DNA of 64,000 nucleotides from Alkalihalobacterium alkalinitrilicum (GCF_002019605.1 NZ_KV917368.1:5219885-5283884), one strand, 5' to 3'; shown: positions 17,321 through 27,212, counted from the first letter of the stretch. Program-made: numbers and translations. The notes: generated from the letters alone by a model not told the origin.

Positions 17321-18069
17321 GGTTTATTCCTCCATTTAAGTAAGTAAGTTTCTAATGCTTTAACTAGTAAAAATAACGTGATCCCTAAGATCGATAACCA
17401 AACAATCGGGGCAAAAACGCCAGCACCATCAAACTGAGTCATCATTCTACGACTAAAATACCCTAAACCTGCATTTGCACCTAACCATTCACCGATTGCT
17501 GCTCCAATGACACTTAAAGTGACAGCAACTTTTAAACCAGAGAAGAAATATGGAAGTGCAGTAGGTACTTGAATTTTAAAAAAGGTTTGCCAGCGGCTCG
17601 CTCCCATCGTTCGTAATAAATCGATATGATCTCTACTCGTGGAACGAAGACCATCAAATGCTCCAATCGTGATAGGGAAAAATGTAATAAGCACGGTTAC
17701 AACGACTTTACTCCAAATTGTATACCCAAACCACAATACAAAAATCGGTGCTAGGGCGATAATCGGAATGGTTTGTGAGGCAATGACGAGTGGAAAAAAT
17801 GTTTTTTCTGCTAGCTGGCTCATATTCATCCAAACGGCAAGACCAACCCCAAATACAACCGAAATACACAAGCCAATTAGAACAACTTCTAACGTTGCTA
17901 GTAAATGTACTTTAAACAGTACATCATGAAGTTCGACCATTTTTGCTAATATGAGCGTTGGCGAAGGCAGTATAAACGGTTTATTGAATTGGATTGCACT
18001 GATTTCCCATCCTAAAAAAAGAAGGAGTAAAAGAATAACCGAACTCATGTAATACTTTAATTGTTTCAT
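17317..18069 (-). CDS. thiX: ThiX, pyrimidine-precursor ABC transporter permease
   Basis: 250 residues with six membrane segments and a binding-protein-dependent permease domain. The EAA loop is seen as LLRTMGASRWQTFFKIQVPTALPYFFSGLK (near 130-160). It overlaps thiZ upstream by 4 bases and thiY downstream by 4 bases, so all three importer parts are translationally coupled. It belongs to the SsuC/TauC/ThiX permease group, and the thiamin role follows from the riboswitch and neighbouring tenA and ylmB. Located in the cytoplasmic membrane as a dimer. Confidence 0.9.
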   Translation of the reverse strand: MKQLKYYMSSVILLLLLFLGWEISAIQFNKPFILPSPTLILAKMVELHDVLFKVHLLATLEVVLIGLCISVVFGVGLAVWMNMSQLAEKTFFPLVIASQTIPIIALAPIFVLWFGYTIWSKVVVTVLITFFPITIGAFDGLRSTSRDHIDLLRTMGASRWQTFFKIQVPTALPYFFSGLKVAVTLSVIGAAIGEWLGANAGLGYFSRRMMTQFDGAGVFAPIVWLSILGITLFLLVKALETYLLKWRNKP

Positions 18070-18845
18070 AGCTTCACCTGCTTGCGTAATTCTTGGAGTA
18101 AATCTTTTTTTATTTTTGCAAGCTCAGGTGATAGCAAGTCTTCTAATGTTCTTGGTCGAGATAAGGGTACTTGAATTTCCTTAAAGCTCGTAAGTGGTGA
18201 TTGGGAGAAGAGGAAAATTCGATCCGATAAAAATAATGCTTCATCGACATCATGAGTAATAAAAATGACAGTTTTTTCAAGCTTCTCCCATTGTTCTAAT
18301 AGCCACTCTTGCATTGAAAGACGAGTCACTGCATCTAATGCACTAAAAGGCTCATCAAGAAGTAAAAGGTCACCACCACCTAGCATTGCTCGTAGAAAAG
18401 AGACTCGTTGCCTCATCCCACCCGAAAGTTGATGTGGATAATCATACTCGTAACCTTTTAAGCCGAATTCCTCAAGTAGTTGAAGAACATGTTCTTTTTT
18501 GCTTTTTTTCGTAAAGCCGTTTATTTCAAGAGGTAGGAACGCATTGTCAAGTATATTTCGCCAATCAAGTAGCATATCTTGTTGCGGCATGTAACCGACT
18601 TTACCTAAACGGTTATTTTCCTCTTGACCATAAAGGGAAATCGCTCCATTTGTAGGTTGTTCTAGACCTGTGATTAGGCGAAATATAGTACTTTTTCCAG
18701 ATCCACTTGGGCCTAATAAGCTGACAAATTCACCACCTTTAACTGATAATGATAGTTCGTTTAAAATTGGAGAAGTCTTTTCTTTCTTTATTCCCTTATA
18801 GGAAAATGAAACGTGGTCAAATGTGAGAACATTATTGCTCCTCAT
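18066..18845 (-). CDS. thiZ: ThiZ, pyrimidine-precursor ABC transporter ATPase
   Basis: 259 residues. Walker A GPSGSGKST at 45-53, signature LSGGMRQRV and Walker B LLLLDEPFSALD identify an ABC ATPase of the nitrate/sulfonate/taurine type, with the H-loop in TVIFITHDVDEAL. It powers ThiX. The start is placed at ATG 18845, which overlaps the tenA stop by 14 bases. The frame is open further upstream to 18896 inside tenA, but residues there have no similarity to ABC proteins. No strong ribosome binding site is visible, which fits translational coupling to tenA. Confidence 0.88.
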   Translation of the reverse strand: MRSNNVLTFDHVSFSYKGIKKEKTSPILNELSLSVKGGEFVSLLGPSGSGKSTIFRLITGLEQPTNGAISLYGQEENNRLGKVGYMPQQDMLLDWRNILDNAFLPLEINGFTKKSKKEHVLQLLEEFGLKGYEYDYPHQLSGGMRQRVSFLRAMLGGGDLLLLDEPFSALDAVTRLSMQEWLLEQWEKLEKTVIFITHDVDEALFLSDRIFLFSQSPLTSFKEIQVPLSRPRTLEDLLSPELAKIKKDLLQELRKQVKL

Positions 18846-19512
18846 CTGTTGGCCACATCTCCATGTTGTAAGACATATCCCAGAACATATATTCATATCG
18901 ACTTGTATTTAGGAAAATTTCTTCGAGGTTTGCTAGTTCTGCTTCTGTTTTTCCTTCTGTTAATTCGTTCATTAAAGTAATTAACCAATCCGCTAATTCC
19001 CCAAATTCCTCAGAAGCATACATTTTAACCCATTCACCGTATGTTTCATTTTCAAGTGCACCAGGTATTTTACTAAGTTCAGTTCCAATTTCAAAATAGC
19101 TCCAAGTACATGGAAGGACAGCAGCGACTAGTTCAGCAAGGGATCCTCTTTGTGACACGTTTAACATATATCCGCTATAAGCTAAAGTAGTAGGAGCAGC
19201 TTTTGTTGTTTCAAGCTCATCATCGTTAATACCGAGGCGACGTGCGTACTGTCTATGCAAATCCATTTCTACATTTAAAGTAGAATCAAGTAACTTAGCA
19301 AAAGTGGACATCGTTTTAAGGTCTCCTCCTTTCAAGCTACCTAAAGCAAATAAACGGGCATAATCGATTAAATATAAATAATCTTGACGCATAAAAAACT
19401 TAAATTTTTCAATGTCTAATGTTCCATGCCCAATTCCTTGAACAAATGGGTGCTTATGATTTTTTTCCCAAATCGGTTTTGCTTTCTCATATAAACGTTC
19501 TGTAAATAACAT
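18832..19512 (-). CDS. tenA: TenA, thiaminase II / aminopyrimidine aminohydrolase
   Basis: 226 residues, all-helical TenA/heme-oxygenase-like fold. Visible conserved features are HPFVQGIGHGTLDIEKFKFFMRQDYLYLIDYAR at the N-terminus and the catalytic Cys in LPCTWSYFEIG (near 135), plus the late YASEEF motif. The enzyme hydrolyses 4-amino-5-aminomethyl-2-methylpyrimidine to hydroxymethylpyrimidine, feeding salvage into thiamin. It follows ylmB by 16 bases and overlaps thiZ. ATG 19512 has AAGGAG with good spacing; upstream in-frame codons have no support. Confidence 0.92.
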   Translation of the reverse strand: MLFTERLYEKAKPIWEKNHKHPFVQGIGHGTLDIEKFKFFMRQDYLYLIDYARLFALGSLKGGDLKTMSTFAKLLDSTLNVEMDLHRQYARRLGINDDELETTKAAPTTLAYSGYMLNVSQRGSLAELVAAVLPCTWSYFEIGTELSKIPGALENETYGEWVKMYASEEFGELADWLITLMNELTEGKTEAELANLEEIFLNTSRYEYMFWDMSYNMEMWPTDEEQ

Positions 19513-19528
19513 CAAATCACTCCTTTGA

Positions 19529-20806
19529 TTATTTCTTCGTATGACACCAATCATAAATAAATTTTGTCATTACTTTTGTAAATTGAATTAGCTCATCGAT
19601 AGAGAGTTGTTCATTTACTGCATGTGCATGTTCGAGTTTTCCTGGACCGTAAATGACTGTTGGAATACCAGCTTCACCGAGCCAACCGCCATCGGTAACC
19701 GTTGGCGACATTCCAATTGTTACTTTTTCTCTGAATACAACGTCATGAACATTAGCTAGTGTTTGTAGGCCAGCATGATTTTCATCAATAGCTAAGGACG
19801 GAAAGATTTCACCACGGTCTTCGATCATCGATGCCCCTCCCCATTGAAAGGTAGGTGGGTTCTCTCTTAGCCAAGGGTCAGCTTTGGCAACGTGAAGAAT
19901 ATGCTCTTCGATTTCTTTCGCGATGTCGTCATGATTTTCATTAGGATAAAAATGGACCGTAATCCAAAGAGCACAACGATCAGCAACAAAAGCCGCATGG
20001 CGTCCTCCTTCAATGACAGCTGGGTTAATCGTCGTCATTCCAGGTGGAAAGCCAGGATAGGATTTCGTAACGGCCCAATGTTGCTCTAATTGTTTAAGTC
20101 CATCTATAATTTTTGTCATTTTTTCAATTGCGCTAGCTCCGAATAAACCACCACCTGCATGTATCATACTGCGCCGATTCGCATCGTGAAACGTTTGTGG
20201 ACTTTGGATCGTAATCCAGCCTGTAATAACACCGCCTTGACCTTGAATTTGACAGTTACTAGTATCGACAACGACTGCAAAATCAGCGTTATATCCTTTT
20301 TTACAACACTCAAGTGTTCCCGCTTCACCGACTTCTTCACCAATGACGGATTGAAAGGTTAAGTCCCCAGGAAGGTTTATCCCAGCCTCTTTTAGTAGTT
20401 TTATTGCAAATAGTGAGCCTGCAAGACCACCTTTCATATCAGCTGCACCGCGTCCATATAAAATATTATCCTTTACAACAGGGGAAAAAGGATCTTGATC
20501 CCATTGTTCTCCTTCTTCTACTGAAGCGACATCGATGTGACCGTTAATGAGTAGGCTATTATATTCGTCTGAATTTGATCCAGAAAGGATACCAACGACA
20601 TTAGGATCACCTTTATATACATCCCATTTATCAATAGAAAAACCTAATTCTTTTAAATATGTAGAAACAAATGTTTGAGCTTCATCTGTGTTCCGCGCTG
20701 GAGGACTGGGTGTTTTAAAACGAATTAAAGTTTTGGCTAAATCAATAATCTCTCCTTTACGGTCATTCACCTGGTTTAGTAATGAGATAATTGAAGTTTC
20801 TGTCAA
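19529..20806 (-). CDS. ylmB: YlmB-type M20 deacylase (formylaminopyrimidine deformylase)
   Basis: 425 residues, M20/ArgE/DapE metallopeptidase fold. Metal-binding and catalytic motifs visible are NGHIDVASVEEG, GRGAADMKGG and the Glu pair GEEVGEAGT, with a dimerisation domain in the middle. In B. subtilis YlmB removes the formyl group from N-formyl-aminomethylpyrimidine before TenA acts. Here it is the first gene behind the TPP riboswitch and directly before tenA, which strongly supports the same job rather than a generic acetylornithine deacetylase. The start is TTG 20806 with AAAGGAG upstream. Confidence 0.88.
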   Translation of the reverse strand: MTETSIISLLNQVNDRKGEIIDLAKTLIRFKTPSPPARNTDEAQTFVSTYLKELGFSIDKWDVYKGDPNVVGILSGSNSDEYNSLLINGHIDVASVEEGEQWDQDPFSPVVKDNILYGRGAADMKGGLAGSLFAIKLLKEAGINLPGDLTFQSVIGEEVGEAGTLECCKKGYNADFAVVVDTSNCQIQGQGGVITGWITIQSPQTFHDANRRSMIHAGGGLFGASAIEKMTKIIDGLKQLEQHWAVTKSYPGFPPGMTTINPAVIEGGRHAAFVADRCALWITVHFYPNENHDDIAKEIEEHILHVAKADPWLRENPPTFQWGGASMIEDRGEIFPSLAIDENHAGLQTLANVHDVVFREKVTIGMSPTVTDGGWLGEAGIPTVIYGPGKLEHAHAVNEQLSIDELIQFTKVMTKFIYDWCHTKK

Positions 20807-20882
20807 AAAAATTCACTCCTTTCAAATAGTAAATATTTAAAGAAACATAAATAACTTTTGAGGAAGTGTTCTCTAAACACGT

Positions 20883-20917
20883 AAAAAAACCACTTCCTTA
20901 TAGTTGAGGGAGTGGTT
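20883..20917 (-). terminator. Terminator controlled by the TPP riboswitch
   Basis: On the minus strand AACCACTCCCT pairs with AGGAAGTGGTT and is followed by seven T. It lies between the TPP aptamer and ylmB with no gene upstream of it, as expected for the expression platform of a transcriptional OFF switch. Confidence 0.85.
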
Positions 20918-20978
20918 GAATAGTCAGTTGCTAACAAGTAAATGTCTGAGAAGTTATTTATCTCAATGGTCCGACTAT

Positions 20979-21063
20979 CCACTTTCCTCCGCTAGTATTA
21001 TCTAGATCAGGTTCAAGGGTTTAGGCATTGCCAGTCTCAGCTTTGAAAAAGCACCCCTAGTGG
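20979..21063 (-). promoter_or_regulatory. TPP riboswitch (THI element)
   Basis: The minus strand shows GGGTGC, then CTGAGA, then ACCCTTGAACCTGATCTAG, then AATACTAGCGGAGGAAAGTGG, which are the ordered conserved blocks of the thiamin pyrophosphate aptamer. CCACT at the 5' edge pairs with AGTGG at the 3' edge as helix P1. It precedes the salvage operon ylmB-tenA-thiZXY and a terminator, so binding of TPP should cause premature termination. Confidence 0.96.
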
Positions 21064-21706
21064 AAATTTTAAATTGTTAAATTATTTATACGTCTGTGTA
21101 ACAAAGTAACACACTTACAGTAGAAACTCAACTAAAAAGTGTGAAGTACTCCATTATTGTGAAATATTCTGTTTCATAACAGCTTCTCTAGATATTAATA
21201 TAATATAACAGTAGTCCGAACACATGAAAGGTGAGATTGAATTAGTTTGTATTATATAGATGGTTTTTGATAGCGATTTCAAAAAAAGAGGTAGATTGAT
21301 AAGCCAAAAAGAAAGTAAAGTATTCAAAAGTGTATTTACCAATGGATAAAGGAGGAGGAAAAAAAGAAGCAGTAAATTAAAGAAAAGTTTTTTGACTAAA
21401 CAGTTAATAAATTGAATATTGGGACTTTTAATTAAAAAGGAAAAAAAGTGAAAAAAGTAGTTGTGTTTTCTGAAATGCTGTTATATTATAAGGGTGTAAA
21501 CAACAAACTGTAATAATACAGATTAAGTAGTTCAAGAAATTAGGTAACCTGGTAGTGAAGTTGATTGAGGTATTTCGTATCTTAAACCTAAAGAACTTCT
21601 AGAAAACAATTAATCTTTGAAACGAAATTAATTGTGAATGAGGTACTAAGATATTGTTAACTCAGTCATAATTTAAAATTTTTTGAAGAAAAGGGAGATG
21701 GAGATT
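21064..21706. other. Divergent region between the thi operon and aceA
   Basis: 643 bases without a supported gene. It should contain the promoter of the thi operon (not resolved) and of aceA. For aceA a candidate is TTGTGT at 21461-21466 and TATTAT at 21484-21489 with 17 bases between. A 62-codon frame on the minus strand at 21154-21342 has no ribosome binding site and is not accepted. Confidence 0.45.
21461..21489 (+). promoter_or_regulatory. Candidate SigA promoter of aceA
   Basis: TTGTGT and TATTAT with a 17-base spacer, about 217 bases before the aceA start. The long leader that would result shows no recognised riboswitch. Confidence 0.4.
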
Positions 21707-22999
21707 ATGGCAAAAGTAAACATTCAAGAGGAAGCAAAAAAATTACAACAACAATGGGATACTGATCCGCGTTGGATGGGCATTGAGCGTCCATATTCAG
21801 CTGAAGAGGTAGTAAAATTACGTGGTTCTGTACAAATTGATCATACATTAGCACGACTTGGTTCAGAAAAACTTTGGAAGCTTGTAAATGAAGAGCCTTA
21901 CGTAAATGCACTTGGTGCACTAACTGGTGGGCAAGCGGTTCAACAAGTGAAAGCTGGATTAAAAGCGATTTACTTAAGTGGGTGGCAAGTAGCAGCGGAC
22001 GCTAACCTTGCTGGTCATATGTATCCTGACCAAAGTTTATACCCTGCAAACTCAGTACCACAAGTTGTTAAACGTATTAATAACTCTTTACAACGTGCTG
22101 ATCAAATTCAACATATGGAAGGCGAAGGCGATGTTGATTATTTTGCGCCAATCGTAGCTGATGCTGAAGCTGGTTTTGGTGGACAGCTAAACGTATTTGA
22201 GCTAATGAAAGGTATGATTGAAGCTGGTGCTTCTGGAGTTCACTTTGAAGACCAACTAGCTTCTGAGAAAAAATGTGGTCACTTAGGTGGGAAAGTACTT
22301 ATTCCTACACAAACAGCTGTACGTAACTTAGTATCAGCTCGTCTAGCAGCAGACGTTTCTGGTGTACCAACATTAGTAATTGCTCGTACAGATGCAGATG
22401 CAGCTGATTTAATTACAAGTGATATTGATCCAGTTGATGCTCCATTTATTACAGGTGAGCGTACTCCAGAAGGTTTCTACCGTACAAATGCTGGTATTGA
22501 CCAAGCGATTGCACGTGGTTTAGCATATGCTCCATACGCTGACCTTATCTGGTGCGAAACATCTAAACCAAGCCTTGAAGAAGCGAAGCAATTTGCTGAT
22601 GCAATTCATGCGAAATTCCCTGGGAAAATGCTTGCATACAACTGCTCGCCTTCATTTAACTGGGAAGCTAATCTTGATAAAGCGACAATTGAAACGTACC
22701 AACAAGAGCTTGGAAAAATGGGATACAAATTCCAATTCGTTACACTTGCTGGGTTCCATGCTCTTAACTACAGCATGTTTGAACTTGCTCGTGGCTACAA
22801 AACTCGTGGTATGGGTGCTTACTCTGAGCTTCAACAAGCTGAGTTTGCTGCTGAAGAGCATGGCTATACAGCTACTCGTCACCAACGTGAAGTAGGTACT
22901 GGTTACTTTGACCAAGTGTCTCAAACTGTTTCTGGTGGTACTTCTTCTACAACAGCTCTTAAAGGTTCAACGGAAGAAGCTCAATTTCAAAAAAACTAA
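21707..22999 (+). CDS. aceA: Isocitrate lyase
   Basis: 430 residues, the usual length for bacterial isocitrate lyase. The catalytic loop KKCGHLGGK carries Cys190; substrate and Mg contacts appear in [25 protein letters not shown] and [10 protein letters not shown]. It cleaves isocitrate to glyoxylate and succinate, the first step of the glyoxylate bypass, in the cytoplasm. ATG 21707 has AAGGGAG nine bases upstream; earlier in-frame codons at 21683 and 21698 lie on or before that site. Malate synthase is not adjacent, so the bypass partner must be encoded elsewhere. The gene stands alone and ends in a strong terminator. Confidence 0.97.
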   Translation: MAKVNIQEEAKKLQQQWDTDPRWMGIERPYSAEEVVKLRGSVQIDHTLARLGSEKLWKLVNEEPYVNALGALTGGQAVQQVKAGLKAIYLSGWQVAADANLAGHMYPDQSLYPANSVPQVVKRINNSLQRADQIQHMEGEGDVDYFAPIVADAEAGFGGQLNVFELMKGMIEAGASGVHFEDQLASEKKCGHLGGKVLIPTQTAVRNLVSARLAADVSGVPTLVIARTDADAADLITSDIDPVDAPFITGERTPEGFYRTNAGIDQAIARGLAYAPYADLIWCETSKPSLEEAKQFADAIHAKFPGKMLAYNCSPSFNWEANLDKATIETYQQELGKMGYKFQFVTLAGFHALNYSMFELARGYKTRGMGAYSELQQAEFAAEEHGYTATRHQREVGTGYFDQVSQTVSGGTSSTTALKGSTEEAQFQKN

Positions 23000-23054
23000 T
23001 TTTCATAAATTGGTAATTTAACACAACTCTCTCATCAATTTAAATATATTTGAT

Positions 23055-23088
23055 AGGCTAACTCTTCGGTGTTAGCCTCTTTTTTTTT
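23055..23088 (+). terminator. Terminator of aceA
   Basis: AGGCTAAC at 23055-23062 pairs with GTTAGCCT at 23071-23078 and is followed by a long T tract. Confidence 0.9.
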
Positions 23089-23253
23089 GGTAGAAACCTT
23101 TTATAATAAAATGAATGTTTACTACAAATTTTAAAAAGAAATGATCGTATGGATTTCATTCTACGAAAAATCAAAATTGTCAAATTGAAATGATAGAACT
23201 GAAAAAAAATTGCTCTCTTACATTAAAACAATACCTTTATCATATAAACATGG

Positions 23254-23278
23254 AAAAAGAGCACCTTATTAGGTACTC
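23254..23278 (-). terminator. Terminator of the RraA-like gene
   Basis: On the minus strand GAGTACCT and AGGTGCTC pair (one G-U) around AATA and run into five T. It lies 43 bases past the stop of the minus-strand gene. Confidence 0.7.
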
Positions 23279-23320
23279 CTCGTGTATTAATTTGGTAACT
23301 CACTTATTGTGGTGGGAAAA

Positions 23321-23800
23321 CTAATCTACTTTTTTCTCTGCGATTAGGATTCCATCACTATCTGCGTACACATAATGATTAGGGTGCCAATTCACTCCTG
23401 CAAATTGGACAGGAATGTTCGTTTCTCCCTCTCCTTTTTTAATACTTCGAATTGGTGTGGTTCCTATTGCGAATACACCAATATTCATGTTATCAATTTG
23501 AGCAGAATCACGAATGCATCCGTTAATAATCACGCCAGCTAAATTACGAGAGACGGCAATTTCAGCTAAGTTGTCTCCCATTAAAGCGCATTTTTTCGAA
23601 GCGGCCCCGTCAACAACGAGAACACTTCCTTCTGGTATTTCTTGAAGCGCTTTTTTAACTAGTACATTGTCTTCGAAAACACGTACTGTACATATTGGAC
23701 CTTCGAATGTTTTCTTCTGTCCAAAAAATTGAAAAATAGGTTCGGCAAGTATTAATTGATCTCCATGTGCGTCGTGTAAATCAGCTGTTTGAATAGACAT
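23321..23800 (-). CDS. RraA-family protein (RNase E regulator-like / HMG aldolase-like)
   Basis: 159 residues, full length for the RraA family. The motif GDNLAEIAVSRNLAGVIINGCIRDS holds the Gly loop and the Arg-Asp pair that binds metal and substrate in 4-hydroxy-4-methyl-2-oxoglutarate aldolases. In E. coli RraA inhibits RNase E. Bacilli lack a true RNase E, so an aldolase or decarboxylase activity is at least as likely. The trimeric fold is expected to be cytoplasmic. The ATG has AGGAGGAC upstream. It is divergent from dapH and monocistronic. Confidence 0.82.
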   Translation of the reverse strand: MSIQTADLHDAHGDQLILAEPIFQFFGQKKTFEGPICTVRVFEDNVLVKKALQEIPEGSVLVVDGAASKKCALMGDNLAEIAVSRNLAGVIINGCIRDSAQIDNMNIGVFAIGTTPIRSIKKGEGETNIPVQFAGVNWHPNHYVYADSDGILIAEKKVD

Positions 23801-24040
23801 TGTTCGTCCTCCTAGCGTTATGATGAATAAAAATTCGTCATTTCCTATTAAAATTCCTGCTTTTTTGATAAAGATTTTAACTATTCAAGAGAATTTTTTC
23901 ATGAATGTGGGAAGTTATAATAGAGGTATGTTAGCTTTTTTGATACAATCATATCATCGGAAAAATTCGTCAGGGCAATCGTCCTCCTGCGACATTTTTC
24001 TTATAAACTTTGAAATGAAATATTATTGGAGGCTTGAACA

Positions 24041-24763
24041 ATGAAAATGATGGATGCAAATGAAATTATCTCTTTTATCTCAAATAGCGTGAAAAAGACG
24101 CCAGTAAAAGTACATATTAAAGGTGATTTAGAAGGAATCGATTTTGGTTCTGAAACGAAAGCATTTGTTACGGGAAATGTAGGGGTTCTTTTTGGAGAGT
24201 GGAAAGAAATTGAAGCTGCTATTCAACAAAATGAAGCAAAAATTGAAGATTATGTTGTAGAAAACGACCGTCGTAACTCTGCAATTCCGCTTTTAGATAT
24301 GAAAAACATCCAAGCGCGAATTGAACCAGGTGCGATCATTCGTGACCAGGTTGAAATTGGTAACAATGCGGTAATCATGATGGGTGCAAGTATTAATATC
24401 GGATCTGTAATCGGTGAAGGTACGATGATTGATATGAACGTAGTAATGGGTGGACGAGCGACAGTAGGTAAGAATTGCCACATTGGTGCAGGATCAGTAT
24501 TGGCAGGTGTTATTGAGCCACCATCAGCAAAACCAGTTGTCGTTGAAGATGACGTAGTTGTTGGAGCGAATGCTGTAATCCTAGAAGGTGTAACTGTTGG
24601 AAAAGGTGCAGTAGTAGCTGCAGGAGCAATTGTAACAGAAGATGTACCGCCGAATACCGTTGTTGCTGGAACCCCAGCTCGTGTCATTAAGGAAATCGAT
24701 GAGAAAACAAAAGGAAAAACAGAAATTAAGCAAGAATTACGTCGCTTAAACGAAGATAATTAA
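24041..24763 (+). CDS. dapH: 2,3,4,5-tetrahydropyridine-2,6-dicarboxylate N-acetyltransferase
   Basis: 240 residues: an N-terminal alpha/beta cap (1-90) followed by a left-handed beta-helix of hexapeptide repeats from about 95 ([29 protein letters not shown]) to 215. It transfers acetyl from acetyl-CoA to tetrahydrodipicolinate in the acetylase branch of lysine/meso-DAP synthesis. The B. subtilis counterpart is YkuQ. It is first in a three-gene operon, 72 bases before the aminotransferase gene. GGAGGC precedes the ATG. No lysine riboswitch core was found upstream. Confidence 0.95.
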   Translation: MKMMDANEIISFISNSVKKTPVKVHIKGDLEGIDFGSETKAFVTGNVGVLFGEWKEIEAAIQQNEAKIEDYVVENDRRNSAIPLLDMKNIQARIEPGAIIRDQVEIGNNAVIMMGASINIGSVIGEGTMIDMNVVMGGRATVGKNCHIGAGSVLAGVIEPPSAKPVVVEDDVVVGANAVILEGVTVGKGAVVAAGAIVTEDVPPNTVVAGTPARVIKEIDEKTKGKTEIKQELRRLNEDN

Positions 24764-24835
24764 TTTTGAGGATGGCATTCATTGAGCTCAAGCTTGGTGG
24801 GTGCCTCAACTCTATCTAAAAAGGAGGCCATTTTG

Positions 24836-26053
24836 ATGACGAATTGGCAAAACCTCGATCAGCAATATTTGATGTCTACATATAATCGTCTTCCAATCAC
24901 AATCGAAAGAGGTGAAGGTAACCGACTGATTGATACGGAAGGGAAAAGCTATTTGGACTTATTTACGGGTTTAGCAGTTAATGTGTTAGGACATTCTCAT
25001 CCAGAAATTGTAAAAACAATTAAAGAACAAGGAGAGAAGTTCTTACATATTTCTAATGTATTTTTAAATCAACCAGCTATTCAGTTGGCACAAAAGCTAG
25101 TAAATCATTCAATTAACGGGAAAGTGTTCTTTACGAATTCTGGAGCTGAAGCTACAGAAGCAGCCCTCAAACTAATACATAAATGGACGAAAGAAGGCAA
25201 TAAAGAAAACCGTGGTGTTGTTGTGCTTGAAAAAAGTTTCCATGGTAGAACGCTTGGTGCATTGAAGTTGACTCGCCAGCCTGGAGTGTATCAGGACTTT
25301 CCTGTGACGGATATGCCTGTATATGAAGTTGAGCCTCATAACATTGAACAGCTTGAGGAAGTTATCAAGACGAAAAATCCAGCAGCCATACTTATGGAAC
25401 CAGTCCTCGGTTCAGGTGGGATATTACCATTACAAGAAGAGTATTTACAAGAGGTTTCACGGTTAGCGAAACAATATGGTGTGTTATGTTGTATGGACGA
25501 AATTCAAACAGGAATTGGTCGAACAGGCAAGCTGTTTGCTTATCAGCATGCAGGAATTACACCAGACTTAATTTTATTTGCTAAAGGCGTGGGTGGTGGT
25601 TTACCGCTTGGAGGAATTATTGTCGCTGAAGAATTAAGTCATCTTTTTAGACCAGGTGACCATGGTACAACCTTTGCGCCATCACCTTTAAGTGCAGCTC
25701 TTGGAAATACAGTATTAAGAGTTTTATTAGAAGATGGGGAACTTGACCAATCAGTGAACCGCTCAAATTATTTACATGAAAAATTAAATGAATTAAAGGA
25801 AAAACATCCACATATGATAACGGAAATTCGCGGCAAAGGAATGATGGTCGGAATTGTGACAAGCCTTAAAACAGAAGAAGCAAAAGACCTCCAACGTAAT
25901 TTGTTAGAAGATGGCTATTTAGTCGATGTCACGCAACAAACGATTGTTCGTTTACTACCACCACTTACGCTTACAGAGAGTGAAGTAAACTCATTTGTTG
26001 GAGTGTTTGAAACAAATCTTCAACTTGTTAAGGAGAAGGAGCTTAAACAATGA
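24836..26053 (+). CDS. Class III aminotransferase (ArgD family), probable N-acetyl-DAP aminotransferase
   Basis: 405 residues. PLP enzyme of the ornithine/acetylornithine aminotransferase family: [14 protein letters not shown] binds the phosphate, FHGRTLGAL follows, [14 protein letters not shown] contains the Asp contacting the pyridine nitrogen and [14 protein letters not shown] contains the Schiff-base Lys. It sits between dapH and dapL and overlaps dapL by 4 bases, so the natural role is the transamination of N-acetyl-2-amino-6-oxopimelate. In B. subtilis that step is done by PatA/DapX, a class I enzyme encoded elsewhere. ATG 24836 has AGGAGG upstream; the frame is open to 24782 without support. 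It could alternatively be a second acetylornithine aminotransferase. Confidence 0.82.
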   Translation: MTNWQNLDQQYLMSTYNRLPITIERGEGNRLIDTEGKSYLDLFTGLAVNVLGHSHPEIVKTIKEQGEKFLHISNVFLNQPAIQLAQKLVNHSINGKVFFTNSGAEATEAALKLIHKWTKEGNKENRGVVVLEKSFHGRTLGALKLTRQPGVYQDFPVTDMPVYEVEPHNIEQLEEVIKTKNPAAILMEPVLGSGGILPLQEEYLQEVSRLAKQYGVLCCMDEIQTGIGRTGKLFAYQHAGITPDLILFAKGVGGGLPLGGIIVAEELSHLFRPGDHGTTFAPSPLSAALGNTVLRVLLEDGELDQSVNRSNYLHEKLNELKEKHPHMITEIRGKGMMVGIVTSLKTEEAKDLQRNLLEDGYLVDVTQQTIVRLLPPLTLTESEVNSFVGVFETNLQLVKEKELKQ

Positions 26054-27180
26054 TTGATGTTGCCAAACTTATCGAAACAAGAAGAGCACTTCACCAAATT
26101 CCCGAACTAGGATTTGAAGAGGTTAAAACTCAAGCATATCTTTTAGATTATATTGCGAAACTACCCCAGGATCACCTTCTGATAAAAACTTGGAAAACTG
26201 GGATAGTTGTTAAAGTACATGGTAGCGCTCCCTCCAAGATGATCGGATACCGCGCAGACATTGATGGACTTCCAATGGATGAAGAAACTTCTTACTCTTT
26301 TCGTTCTATGCATTCAGGAAAAATGCATGCGTGTGGACACGATTTGCATATGACGATTGCATTAGGTGTGTTAACTCACTTTTCAATCAGTCAACCGAAA
26401 GATGATATATTATTTATCTTCCAACCTGCGGAAGAAGGACCAGGTGGAGCAAAACCAATGTTAGCATCGGATATATTGCAAGAATGGAGACCTGACCAAA
26501 TTATTGCATTGCATATTGCACCAGAATACCCAGTTGGGACGATTGCAACGAGAGAAGGTTTATTATTTGCAAATACATCTGAATTATTTATTGATCTAAA
26601 AGGACAAGGGGGACATGCAGCCTACCCTCATACAACGAGAGATATGATCGTAGCTTCCGCTCATCTAGTCACGCAACTTCAATCTATTGTGAGTCGAAAT
26701 GTCGATCCACTCGATTCAGCTGTCGTTACAATTGGGAAGATAACAGGTGGAACAAAACAGAATATAATAGCGGAAAAAGCTCGTATTGAAGGAACCATTC
26801 GAACGTTATCTATAGAGTCGATGCAAAAAGTCAAGAACCGCCTTGAAGCACTTGTACACGGCATTGAGGTGGGATTTGAATGTCTAGCTACGATTGATTA
26901 CGGTGCTAATTATTGTCAAGTTTATAATAACGAAGCGTTAACTCGAGAGTTTATGGATTTTACAAAACATCAAACAAAAGTCGATTTAATTGAATGCAAG
27001 GAAGCGATGACAGGAGAAGATTTTGGTTACTTTCTAGAAGAAGTTCCAGGATTTATGTTTTGGCTTGGTGTAAATAGTCCTTATGGTCTTCATGATAATC
27101 GTTTAGAGCCTAGCGAACAGGCTATTGAGGTTGCTGTCACTCATTTAATCGATTACTTAAACTATAAATCAGATAGATAA
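26050..27180 (+). CDS. dapL: N-acetyldiaminopimelate deacetylase
   Basis: 376 residues, M20D amidohydrolase. Visible motifs are [33 protein letters not shown] with metal ligands, QPAEEGPGG and the late MTGEDFGYF. It removes acetyl from N-acetyl-LL-DAP to give LL-DAP for lysine and peptidoglycan. The B. subtilis counterpart is YkuR, which also follows dapH (YkuQ). The start ATG overlaps the stop of the preceding aminotransferase gene by 4 bases. A terminator abuts the stop codon. Confidence 0.93.
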   Translation: MIDVAKLIETRRALHQIPELGFEEVKTQAYLLDYIAKLPQDHLLIKTWKTGIVVKVHGSAPSKMIGYRADIDGLPMDEETSYSFRSMHSGKMHACGHDLHMTIALGVLTHFSISQPKDDILFIFQPAEEGPGGAKPMLASDILQEWRPDQIIALHIAPEYPVGTIATREGLLFANTSELFIDLKGQGGHAAYPHTTRDMIVASAHLVTQLQSIVSRNVDPLDSAVVTIGKITGGTKQNIIAEKARIEGTIRTLSIESMQKVKNRLEALVHGIEVGFECLATIDYGANYCQVYNNEALTREFMDFTKHQTKVDLIECKEAMTGEDFGYFLEEVPGFMFWLGVNSPYGLHDNRLEPSEQAIEVAVTHLIDYLNYKSDR

Positions 27181-27212
27181 AAGATCTTCACTTTGGTGAT
27201 GGTCTTTTTTTT
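27180..27212 (+). terminator. Terminator of the dapH operon
   Basis: AAGATC...CAC at 27181-27191 pairs with GTG...GGTCTT at 27196-27206 (one mismatch) and runs into T residues. Confidence 0.75.

Noticed and set aside
21154-21342. 62-codon minus-strand ORF upstream of the thi riboswitch
   Set aside because: No ribosome binding site and low-complexity codon content; it lies in the divergent promoter region.
23801-24040. Lysine riboswitch before dapH
   Set aside because: Only about 240 bases and none of the ordered L-box core blocks were found.
23820-24044. 74-codon ORF between rraA-like and dapH genes
   Set aside because: No ribosome binding site, AT-driven composition, overlaps the dapH start and its promoter region.
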